Of a stretch of 64,000 nucleotides of DNA, positions 46,504-57,440 are shown piece after piece (within the stretch, counting starts at the first letter, position 1; each line of letters opens with the position of its first letter). The position numbers and the translations under genes are program-made. Source of the DNA: Aegilops tauschii subsp. strangulata (lineage: Eukaryota; Streptophyta; Magnoliopsida; Poales; Poaceae); contig NC_053037.3 of assembly GCF_002575655.3 (NCBI RefSeq), forward strand, positions 143,541,207 to 143,605,206, given 5' to 3'. A model generated the notes under the pieces. It was not told where the DNA came from. It searched no databases and was given only the letters and a program-made list of their open reading frames with translations.

Positions 46504-48050
46504 TGATACGTCTCCAACGTATCTATAATTTTGATTGCTCCATGCTATATTATATTCTGTTTTGGACATTATTGGGCTTTATTATACACTTTTATATTAT
46601 TTTTGGGACTAACCTATTAACCGGAGGCCCAGCCCAGAATTGCTGTTTTTTGCCTATTTCAGAGTTTCGCAGAAAAAGAATATCAAACGGAGTCCAAACG
46701 GAATGAAACCTTCGGGAACGTGATTTTTGGAACGAACATGATCCAGAGGACTTGGACCCTACGTCAAGAAAGCTACCAGGAAGCCACGAGGTAGGGGGGC
46801 GCGCCTACCCCCTGGGCGCGCCCTCCACCCTCGTGGGCCCCACGTTGCTCCACCGACGTACTCCTTCCTCCTATATATACCTACGTACCCCCAAACTACC
46901 AGAGACGGAGCCAAAAACCTAATTCCACCGCCGCAACCTTCTGTACCTGTGAGATCCCATCTTGGGGCATGTTCTGGAGCTCCGCCGGAGGAGGCATCGA
47001 CCACGGAGGGCTTCTACATCAACACCATAGCCTCTCCGATGATGTGTGAGTAGTTTACCTCAGACCTTCGGGTCCATAGTTATTAGCTAGATGGCTTCGT
47101 CTCTCTTTTTGGATCTCAATACAATGTTCTCCCCCTCTCTTGTGGAGATCTATTTGATGTAATCTTCTTTTGCGGTGTGTTTGTTGAGACCGATGAATTG
47201 TGGGTTTGTGATCAAGTTTATCTATGAACAATATTTGAATCTTCTGAATTCTTTTATGTATGATTGGTTATCTTTGCAAGTCTCTTCGAATTATCAGTTT
47301 GGTTTGGCCTACTTGATTGATCTTTCTTGCAATGAGAGAAGTGCTTAGCTTTGGGTTCAATCTTGCGGTGTCCTTTCCCAGTGACAGTAGGGGCAGCAAG
47401 GCACGTATTGTATTGTTGCCATCGAGGATAACAAGATGGGGTTTATATCATATTGCATGAGTTTATCCCTCTACATCATGTCATCTTGCTTAAAGCATTA
47501 CTCTGTTCTTATGAACTTAATACTCTAGATGCACGTTGGATAGCGGTCGATGTGTGGAGTAATAGTAGTAGATGCAGGCAGGAGTCGGTCTACTTGTCTC
47601 GGACGTGATGCCTATATACATGATCATACCTAGATATTCTCATAACTATGCTCAATTCTGTCAATTGCTCAATAGTAATTTGTTCACCCACCGTAAATAC
47701 TTATGCTCTTGAGAGAAGCCACTAGTGAAACCTATGGCCCCCGAGTCTATTTTCCATCATATTAATCTTCCAACACTTAGTTATTCTTATTGCCTTTTAT
47801 TTTATTTTGCATCTTTATCACAAAAATACCAAAAATATTATCTTATCATATCTACCAGATCTCACTCTCGTAAGTGACCGTGTTGGGATTGACAACCCCT
47901 TATCGCATTGGTTGCGAGGATTTATTTGTTTGTGTAGGTGCAAGGGACTCCTGCGTGGCCTCCTACTGGATTGATACCTTGGTTCTCAAAAACTGAGGGA
48001 AATACTTACGCTACTTTTCTGCATCACCCTTTCCTCTTCAAGAGGTAGCA
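46504..48050 (+). repeat. 5' LTR of the nested element
   Basis: 1547 bp, starts TGATACGTCTCC and ends AGAGGTAGCA. TATA-like CTATATATAC is at 46871-46880. Compared with the 3' LTR it lacks the ~21 bp around GGAAAACCAACGCAGTGCTC. Confidence 0.92.
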
Positions 48051-48061
48051 AGAAGGATTTC

Positions 48062-48079
48062 TGGCGCCGTTGCCGTGGA
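48062..48079 (+). other. Primer binding site, tRNA-Asp type, one change
   Basis: Reads TGGCGCCGTTGCCGTGGA. The same motif recurs in degraded form just downstream (TGGCTCCGTTGCCAGGGA, 48130-48147), a local duplication. Confidence 0.85.
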
Positions 48080-48351
48080 GGCTTACGCGAAGTCAAGTCA
48101 AGATTGGACTCCCGACAACGAGCCATTTCTGGCTCCGTTGCCAGGGAGTCTACGCAAAAGTCAACATACCAAGTACCCATCACAAACCCTTATCTGCCGC
48201 ATTACATTATTTGCCATTTGCCTCTCGTTTTCCTCTCCCCCACTTCACCCTTGCCGTTTTATTCGCCCTTCTTCCGTTCGTCCTTTTGTTTGCTCGTGTT
48301 GCCATGTGCCTTCTATATGCTTGCATCTTCGCTTGCCGAAAATCTATTGAT

Positions 48352-49703
48352 ATGGATCCACTTAAAGTGTTCTACTTGGATCATCTTCGATCCTTATGCG
48401 CTCGTGCTAAAACCCCAACTAGCCTAGTTGATGGGAAATCTTTAGATGAGCATGCTCATTTTGTGTGTCACCGTTTGTCTGAAAAAGGGAAACTCTTATG
48501 GAATCAAATAAACAGATTGCTATGTTATGCTTGGAATCTTTGTGAAATTTGTGATTTTACTTGTTGCTCTAAGAACCCTAAAAAACACCTTCCCTACCTA
48601 TGTGAGTTTAATGATAATGAAATCTTATCTTCTTATGCAAAGGGTGTTTATAGTTATTATGATATCGAACAAATTGAAGAATTTGTTGCTTTTAAGGGTG
48701 CTTATGAAGTTTCTTCTTTGATTGAAAAGTATGATATTACTCTCTACGAATCTGGAAATTTTGACATACTTAAATATTGCTATGAAAACTATGCTCCTAA
48801 TGTCTATGTCAAAGAATTTATTGAGAGAATGACTGTTGCTTTGGAAGAAAATAATGATATGCATGAATCTATAGATAATGATGATTCCAATGATTTGATT
48901 GAAATATCTTTTGATGAACCTGATGCTTGCTATTCTTGTGGCCATTATGCCAATATTTATGAAGATGAATTTGCTATAGTTCCTTATGTTAAACATGAGA
49001 TCGTTGCTATTGCACCCATACTTGGTAGTTCCTTCGATGAAAAGCATGATTGCAGTGATGTTGTTATAAATTATCTTGATGTCAATTGTGCTAATAATAT
49101 GCAAAACCCTAAGCTTGGGGATGCTAGTTTTGCTATGTCTACTACTTGTTGCAATGATCATGATTGGGTGATTCTTCTTATGATCTTGAAAATTTATTTA
49201 AGCCCCATGGTGAATATGAGATTGATAATAGTGTTTGCAATAATATTGAAAGTGGGTTTGGAAGAGTGTCAACTTTAGATCCCACATATTTGGAGAATAT
49301 TCAATCTTATGGTATTTTTGATAAAAGTGGGTTTGGAGAGGTCATGACTTTAGTTAATGTTAATCCCACTATTTTGGAAGAGTGTCAACTTTGCATGCAT
49401 GTGGATCATGTTGAAAATATTTTATGCAATAGCTATTTTGTTGAATTTGCTTATGATTCCACATGTAATTTTTATGAGAGAGGAAAATATGGTTGTAGAA
49501 ATTTTCATGTTACTAATTTACCTCTCGTTATGTTGAGATTGCTATTGCTTCTTTCCGCTTCCTTGCATATGCTAGTTTTTGCTTGCCTTGATAATTTGTT
49601 TGCCTATAAGATGCCTATGCATAGTAAGTATGTTAGACTTAGATGTGTTTTTCACGTGTTTCATGATGCTCTCTTTGTGCTTCAATTCTTGTCTTTCATG
49701 TGA
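48352..49703 (+). pseudogene. Element-encoded ORF of unknown function replacing gag-pol
   Basis: An ATG at 48352 opens a frame starting MDPLKVFYLDHLRSLCARA. It stays open to about 49165, then shifts by one base and continues in the frame ending at 49703 (from GDSSYDLENLF to FVLQFLSFM), ~450 residues in all. It is rich in Asp, Glu, Tyr and Cys, for example CEICDFTCC and ACYSCGHYANIYEDE. It has repeated YESGN/YEN-type segments and a hydrophobic C-terminal part (LRLLLLLSASLHMLVFACL) that could be membrane-associated. No gag, protease or polymerase motif is visible and I cannot assign a function. The conserved non-coding block starts right after its stop. An upstream in-frame Met at 48304 is also possible. 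Confidence 0.6.
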
Positions 49704-52533
49704 GCATCATTAAAATTATCAATGCCTAGCTAGGGGCATTAAACGATAGCGCTTGTTGGGAGGCAACCCAATTTTATTTTTAGTTTTTTGCTCTTTGCTT
49801 CTGTTTAGGAATAAATATTTGTTCTAGCCTCTGGTTAGATGTGTTTTTATGTTTTAATTAGTGTTTGTGCCAAGTTAAACCTATAGGATCTTCTTGGATA
49901 ATAGTTATTTGATCTTGCAGAAAGTTCCAGAAACTTTCTGTTCACGAAAATAATTGTTAAAAATCACCAGAACGTGATAAAATATTGATTCCAATTGCTG
50001 CCGATCAATAAACAAATTTTCTAGGTCTTCCTATTTTGGCTGAGTTTTTGGAGTTCCATAAGTTTGCATTAGTTACATATTACTACAGACTGTTCTGTTT
50101 TTGACAGATCCTGTTTTTCGTGTGTTGTTTGCTTATTTTGATGAATCTATGGCTAGTAAAATAGTTTACAAACCATAGAGAAGTTGGAATAAAGTAGGTT
50201 TAACACCAATATAAATAAAGAATGAGTTCATTACAGTACCTTGAAGTGGTCTTTTGTTTTCTTTCGCTAACGGAGCTCACGAGATTTTCTGCTGAGTTTT
50301 GTGTTGTGAAGTTTTCAAGTTTTGGGTGAAAGATTTGATGGATTATGGAACAAGGAGTGGCAAGAGCCTAAGCTTGGGGATGCCCATGGAACCCCCAAGA
50401 TAATCTAAGGACACCTAAAAGCCAAAGCTTGGGGATGCCCCGGAAGGCATCCCCTCTTTCGTCTACTTTCATCGGTAACTTTACTTGGAGCTATATTTTT
50501 ATTCACCACATGATATGTGTTTTGCTTGGAGCGTCTTGTATTATTTGAGTCTTTATTTTTTTTGTTTAACACAATCATATTTTCTGTACACACCTTTTGA
50601 GAAAGACACACATGATTTGGAAATTATTAGAATACTCTATGTGCTTCACTTATATCTTTTGAGTTATATAGTTTTTGCTCTAGTACTTCACTTATATGTT
50701 TTAGAGCACGGTGGTGGATTTGTTTTATAGAAACTATTGATCTCTCATGCTTCACTTAGATTATTTTGAGAGTCTTAAATAGCATGGTAATTTCCTTAAA
50801 TAATCCTAATATGCTAGGTATTCAAGATTAGTAAAAACTTTCTTATGAGTGTGTTGAATAGTAAGAGAAGTTTGATGCTTGATGATTGTTTTGAGACATG
50901 GAGGTAGTGATATTAAAGTTGTGCTAGTTGAGTAGTTGTGAATTTGAGAAATACTTGTGTTGAAGTTTGCAAGTCCCATAGCATGCACGTATGGTAAACG
51001 TTATGTAACAAATTTGAAACATGAGGTGTTCTTTGATTGTCCTCCTTATGAGTGGCGGTCGGGGACGAGCGATGGTCTTTTCCTACCAATTTATCCCCCT
51101 AGGAGCATGCGCGTAGTGCTTGGTTTTTGATGACTTGTAGATTTTTGCAATAAGTATGTGAGTTCTTTATGACTAATGTTGAGTCCATGGATTATATGCA
51201 CTCTCACCTTTCCATCATTGCTAGCCTCTTCGGTACCGTGCATTGCCCTTTCTCACATTGAGAGTTGGTGCAAACTTCGCCGGTGCATCGAAACCCCGTG
51301 ATATGATACACTCTTTCACACATAAACCTCCTTATATCTTCCTCAAAACAGCCACCATACCTACCTATTATGGCATTTCCATAGCCATTCTGAGATATAT
51401 TGCCATGCAACTTTCCACCGTTCCGTTTATCATGACACGTTCATCATTGTCATATTGCTTTGCATGATCATGTAGTTGACATAGTATTTGTGGCAAAGCC
51501 AACTTTCATAATTCTTTCATACATGTCACTCTTGGTTCATTGCATATCCTGGTACATCGCCGGAGGCATTCATATAGAGTCATACTCTGTTCTAGTATCG
51601 AGTTGTAATCATTGAGTTGTAAATAAATAGAAGTGTGATGATCATCATTTTCTATAGCATTGTCCCAAGTGAGGAATAAAAAAAGAGAGAGAAAGGCCAG
51701 AAAAAAAGAGAAGGCCCAAAAAAATGAGAGAAAAAGAGAGAAGGGACAATGTTACTATCCTTTTACCACACTTGTGCTTCAAAGTAGCACCATGATCTTC
51801 ATGATAGAGAGTCTCTTGTTTTGTCACTTCCATATACTAGTGGGAATTTTTCATTATAGAACTTGGCTTGTATATTCCAACAATGGGCCTCCTTAAGTGC
51901 CCTAGGTCTTCGTGAGCAAGCAAGTTGGATGCACACCCACTTAGTTTCTTTTGTTGAGCTTTCATATATTTATAGCTCTAGTGCATCCGTTGCATGGCAA
52001 TCCCTACTCCTTGCATTAACCTCAATCGATGGGCATCTCCATAGCTCATTGATTAGCCTCGTTGATGTGAGACTTTCTCCTTTTTTGTCTTCTCCACATA
52101 ACCCCCATCATCATATTCTATTCCACCCATAGTGCTATATCCATGGCTCACGCTCATGTATTGTGTGAAGGTTGAAAAAGTTTGAGATTACTAAAGTATG
52201 AAACAATTGCTTGGCTTGTCATCGGGGTTGTGCATGATAAGAGCATTCTTGTGTGACGAAAATGGAGCATGACTAAACTATATGATTTTGTAGGGATGAA
52301 CTTTCTTTGGCCATGTTATTTTGAGAGGACATAATTTCTTCGTTAGTATGCTTGAAGTATTATTATTTTTATGTCAATATTGAACTTGTATCCTGAATCT
52401 TTCGTATCTGAATATTCATACCACAATTAAGAAGTATTACATTGAAATTATGCCAAGTAGCATTCCACATCAAAAATTCTATTTTTATCATTTACCTACT
52501 AGAGGACGAGCAGGAATTAAGCTTGGGGATGCT
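49704..52533 (+). other. Non-coding 3' internal region of the nested element
   Basis: Homologous to 1810-4563 and to 36687-39480 reversed. It contains the inverted repeat TTGGG-AGGCAA-CCCAA (49756-49771), a purine-rich stretch near 51670-51750 and the polypurine tract AATTAAGCTTGGGGATGC just before 52534. No supported gene. Confidence 0.7.
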
Positions 52534-54101
52534 TGATACGTCTCCAACATATCTATAATTTTTTATTGCTCCATGCTATATTATATTCTGTTTTGGACAT
52601 TATTGGGCTTTATTATACACTTTTATATTATTTTTGGGACTAACCTATTAACCGGAGGCCCAACCCAGAATTGATGTTTTTGCCTATTTCAGAGTTTCGC
52701 AGAAAAAGAATATCAAACGGAGTCCAAACGGAATGAAACCTTCGGGAACATGATTTTAGAAACGAACATGATCCAGAGGACTTGGACCCTACGTCAAGAA
52801 AGCTACCAGGAAGCCACGAGGTAGGGGAGCGCCTACCCCCCTGGGCGCACCCTCCACCCTCGTGGGCCCCACGTTGCTCCACCGACGTACTCGTTCCTCC
52901 TATATATAACTACGTACCCCCAAACTACCAGAGACGGAGCCAAAAACCTAATTCCACCGACGCAACCTTCTGTACCCGTGAGATCCCATCTTGGGGCCTG
53001 TTCCGGAGCTCCGCCGGAGAGGGCATCGATCACGGAGGGCTTCTACATCAACACCATAGCCTCTCCGATGATGTGTGAGTAGTTTACCTCAGACCTTCGG
53101 GTCCATAGTTATTAGCTAGATGGCTTCCTCTCTCTTTTTGGATCTCAATACAATGTTCTCCCCCTCTCTTGTGGAGATCTATTTGATGTAATCTTCTTTT
53201 GCGGTGTGTTTGTTGAGACCGATGAATTGTGGGTTTATGATCAAGTTTATCTACGAACAATATTTGAATCTTCTGAATTCTTTTATGTATGATTGGTTAT
53301 CTTTGCAAGTCTCTTCGAATTATCAGTTTGGTTTGGCCTACTAGATTGATCTTTCTAGCAATGGGAGAAGTGCTTAGCTTTGGGTTCAATCTTGCGGGGT
53401 CCTTTCCCAGTGACAGTAGGGGCAGCAAGGCACATATTGTATTGTTGCCATTGAGGATAACAAGATGGGGTTTATATCATGTTGCATGAGTTTATCCCTC
53501 TACATCATGTCATCTTGCTTAAAGCATTACTCTGTTCTTATGAACTTAATACTCTAGATGCATGCTGGATAGCGGTCGATGTGTGGAGTAATAGTACTAG
53601 ATGCAGGCAGTAGTCGGTCTACTTGTCTCGGACGTGATGCCTATATACATGATCATACCTAGATATTCTCATAACTATGCTCAATTCTGTCAATTGCTCA
53701 ACAGTAATTTGTTCACCCACCGTAAATATTTATGCTCTTGATAGAAGCCACTAGTGAAACCTATGGCCCCCGGGTCTATTTTCCATCATATTAATCTTCC
53801 AACACTTAGTTATTCTTATTGCCTTTTATTTTATTTTGCATCTTTATCAAAAAAATACAAAAATATTATCTTATCATATCTATCAGATCTCACTCTCGTA
53901 AGTGACCGTGTAGGGATTGACAACCCCTTATCGCGTTGGTTGTGAGGATTTATTTGTTTGTGTAGGTGCGAGGGACTTATGGATGGCCTCCTACTGGATT
54001 GATACCTTGGTTCTCAAAAACTGAGGGAAATACTTACGCTACTTTGCTGCATCACCCTTTCCTCTTCAAGGGAAAACCAACGCAGTGCTCAAGAGGTAGC
54101 A
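52534..54101 (+). repeat. 3' LTR of the nested element
   Basis: 1568 bp, TGATACG..GGTAGCA. It is nearly identical to 46504-48050 apart from the small deletion there. Confidence 0.92.
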
Positions 54102-55864
54102 ATCTTGTTCATCGTGATCATAATTATATAAATAATTTTTGGACTTGCGAAGGAGAAATCATCGCTCAAGCTTGGGGGAGGCTTAAGTCAATGTTATATT
54201 CATGCCCCAATCATGAGCTCTCAAGAGAAATGATTATTCAAAAAATTTATGCTCGGCTTTCTGACAACAATCGCACCATGCTTGATACTTCTTGTACTGG
54301 TTCTTTTATGATGAAGACTATTGAATTCAAATGGGATTTATTGGAAAGAATTAAACGCAACTCTAAATATTGGGACCACGACAAAGGTAAGGAGTCAGGT
54401 ATAACACCTAAGTTTAATTGTGTTAAATCTTTTATGGATACCGATGTTTTCCGTAAATTTAGCACTAAATATGGACTTGACTCTGAGATAGTAGCTTCTT
54501 TTTGTGAATCTTTTGCTGCTCACGTTGATCTCCTTAAGGAGAAGTGGTTTAAATATAATCCTCCCACAGAAGTAAAAGTAGTTGCACCTACTAAAATTGA
54601 AGAAAAGACTATCACTTATAACAATCCTGTTGTTCCTACTGCTTATTTTGAGAAACCACCTTTTCCTGTTAGGATAAAGGATCATGCTAAAGCTTCAACT
54701 GTGGTTCGTAAAAGCAATATCAGAACCTATACACCTCCTGAGCAAGTTAAAGTTGAACCTAATATTGCTATTGTTAAAGATCTCTTGGCTGATAATATTG
54801 ATGGGCATGTTATTTATTTCTATGATGAGACTGCTAGAATTGCTAAACCTAGTGCTAAAGATAAACATAGACCTGTGGTAGGCATGCCTGTTATTTCTGT
54901 TAAAATAGGAGATCATTGTTATCATGGCTTATGTGACATGGGTGCTAGTGCTAGTGCAATACCTATTGACTTATACAAAGAAATTATGCATGATATTGCA
55001 CCTACTGAGTTAGAAGAAATTGATATCACAATTAAGCTTGCCAATAGAGATACTATATCACCAATTGGAATTGTTAGAGATGTTGAAGTCTTGTGTGGGA
55101 AAACTAAATATCCTGTTGATTTTCTTGTTCTTGGTTCCCCACAAGGTAGCTTTTGTCCCATTATATTTGGTAGACCCTTCTTAAACACTGTTAATGCTAA
55201 GATAGACTGCGAAAAGGATGTTGTTACTATTGGTTTAAGTGATATTTCTCATGAGTTTAACTTTTCTAAATTTCGTAGACAACACCGTGAAGAGGAATTG
55301 CCTAGTAAAGATGAAATTATTGGTCTTGCTTCTATTGTCGTACCTCCTAGTGATCCTTTAGAACAATATTTTCTAGACCATGAAAATGATATGTTTATGA
55401 ATGAAAGAAAGGAAATAGATGAAGTGTTCTTTAAATAGGGACCTATTCTGAAACACAACTTGCCTGTTGAAATCCTAGGGGATCCTCCTCCACCCAAGGG
55501 TGATCCCGTGTTTGAGCTTAAACCATTACCCGATACTCTTAAATATGCTTATCTTGATGAAAAGAAGATATATCCTGTTATTATTAGTGCTAACCTTTCA
55601 GAGAAGGAGTAAGAAAAATTATTGAAAACTCCGAAGAAGCACCGTGCTGCTATTGGATATACTCTTGATGATCTTAAGGGCATTAGTCCCACTCTATGTC
55701 AACACAAAATAAATTTGGAGAAAGACGCCGAACCAGTTATTGATCATCAGCGATGGTTGAATCCTAAGATGAAAGAAGTGGTAAGAAAGGAAATATTAAG
55801 GCTCCTTGAGGCAGGTATAATTTATCCCGTTGCTGATAGTCAGTGGGTAAGTCCTGTCCATTGT
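54102..55864 (+). pseudogene. 3' part of Fatima-like gag, protease and start of reverse transcriptase
   Basis: Resumes the frame broken at 46503. The gag part has AQAWGRLKSMLYSCPNHELS. A linker follows. The protease has CDMGASASAIP and IFGRPFL (about 54940-55180). The frame has a TAG at 55436, then continues as EILGDPPPPKGDP and FELKPLPDTLKYAYLDEKK. A second stop lies near 55609. The start of reverse transcriptase (AGIIYPVADSQWVSPVHC) is cut at 55864 by the Copia insertion. The fingers of the polymerase and everything after are outside the window. The family normally encodes Gag, protease, RT, RNase H and integrase for replication in the cytoplasm. Confidence 0.82.
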
Positions 55865-57373
55865 TGTAAGTGCATCTAGTGCCCCTTAGTGATTTTGGTG
55901 TATTGAAGACTTATAGGTTAAGGGACTAATGCGTTTGTGAGTGTACACAGCTCTATAAGTCTAAGAGGAGTTTGATAATTACAGAGAAAGTCGACCCCTA
56001 AAAATGAAGTTCTTCGACTGAAGACTTTGGATTTCTGAAGACTTTCTGAAGACTTTGAAAGTGAAGAAATTGGTGTGACCTTGAAGACTTGGTATTCATT
56101 TGAGGAATATGAAGCGTGAAAACTTTTGTTTTCGTAGTTTCATTTTCTCTTTCTTGAGTCATAGGAAATACCGTACTGTTAAAGGGGGTCGAGGAAATAC
56201 TAAGGAAAAATTTCCATGTGATGCTCAACTCAAAATCCTACACCTACCAATCCCTTCGAGTGAAGCCATTGGAAATCTCATACAACTCAGTCATATTCCT
56301 CAGTGACAGGGACGAAGTTCTTCTGGTCTCTAAGGAATTTTTTCTGACTGAGGAGTTAGGAATTCGCCAGTGCGGATTGCCTACACAGTGAGGAACATGA
56401 TAGCCCTGAGGAATTTGATACTCAAATTTCCGACCGTTGCTGTGCTATGCGCCAGCTGTCCCAAAATATCTACCCACCTAACGGTCATATCATTGAAGGG
56501 CATTTATTTCTTATCATGCGGGCTGCTCCCTAGGCTATAAATAGCCGCCCCCTACAACCACTACCTGGTTGGCTGCTCCGAAAGAAACTGACACTTGTCA
56601 TTTGAGAGCGTCCCATCCTCCGAGGACTTTGAGCAAAAATCATCAAGTGAGGAAAAACCCCAAACCCAAACACCTACAAACCCAAAGTGATTGAGCATCA
56701 CTGAAGAGATTGATCCTGCGTGGATCCGATGCTTGTTACCTTTGAAGACTGTGCTTCTTCTAGACGGTTAGGCGTCATGGTCTAGAGCAGCCAAGAGGAA
56801 ATTGTGGATCCCCGAGTGACCGAGTTTGTGAAGGTTTGGAAGTCACCTGAAGACTTACCACGAGTGATTGGACAAGGTCTATGTGACCTTAGTTCAAGGA
56901 GAATACGGTGAGGACTGTGTGTCCGGGACTAGGTGTCCTCAGGTTTAAATACCTAGCCGCCCAACCAGACGTACAACTGAGAGAGCAGTTGGAACTGGTC
57001 TACCAAATCATTGTCTTCACCAACCCAACTGGTTCTATTTCCTCAACTCTTTCATTTCCTCATTCCTGTGTTGTTCAATAGTTCATATCTGTGTTTGAAG
57101 ACTTTGACTTAAGACTTTCTCAATTTCCTCAGTTCAATTTCCTCAGTCTCTTTGTCTTCATCCTGTGTTATCCTGTGTTTACGGTTTCAGTACTCTGTGC
57201 ATGTTTTCATTTCATCATGATGACTATGCTTGTGCTCTGCTATGCATGCTTGTGAGTACTTATTCAGCTGCAAGTTGTTCTTCGCTAAGGAATTTCCTCA
57301 CCCACAAATTCCTCAGTGAAGAATTTATAAAAATCGCCTATTCACCCCCTCTAGTAGATATAACGCACTTTCA
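55865..57373 (+). repeat. 5' LTR of the Copia element
   Basis: 1509 bp, starts TGTAAGTGCATC and ends GCACTTTCA. TATA-like CTATAAATAG is at about 56534-56543. It has many GAAGACTTT and TTCCTCA motifs. The short open frames in it are incidental. Confidence 0.85.
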
Positions 57374-57375
57374 AT

Positions 57376-57387
57376 TGGTATCAGAGC
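57376..57387 (+). other. Primer binding site, initiator tRNA-Met type
   Basis: Reads TGGTATCAGAGC, the usual Copia primer site, two bases after the LTR. Confidence 0.9.
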
Positions 57388-57440
57388 GAGGTACTCCCTT
57401 GTTCTGTGTGATTTTGGTTTAACCACCTGGAGTTTTAGTT

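Larger units (their letters stand above)
46504..54101 (+). mobile_element. Complete non-autonomous LTR retrotransposon nested in gag
   Basis: 7598 bp, flanked by the exact target duplication ATCTT (46499-46503 and 54102-54106). The LTRs are 46504-48050 (with a ~21 bp deletion near its end) and 52534-54101. The primer site is at 48062-48079. The only coding part is 48352-49703, of unknown function. The LTR and 3' region are homologous to the elements at 1-6008 and 35114-43206. No gag, protease or pol is encoded. Confidence 0.93.
44594..55864 (+). mobile_element. Fatima-like Gypsy (Athila-type) LTR element, interrupted twice
   Basis: The 5' LTR is 44594-46014 (TGATACGTCCATTTTCC..GGGTCATCA) and the tRNA-Asp primer site 46026-46043. 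The gag/protease ORF is split by a complete LTR element at 46504-54101. The remainder runs to the beginning of reverse transcriptase at 55864, where a Copia element starts. The rest of pol and the 3' LTR lie beyond the window. It is an autonomous-type family, but this copy has a lost gag start codon and several stops. The family name is from memory. Confidence 0.85.

Noticed and set aside
48625..49161. 178-codon minus-strand ORF, Ile-rich
   Set aside because: It is antisense to the unknown ORF of the nested element, and its Ile-rich composition is the mirror of Asp/Asn/Tyr codons.
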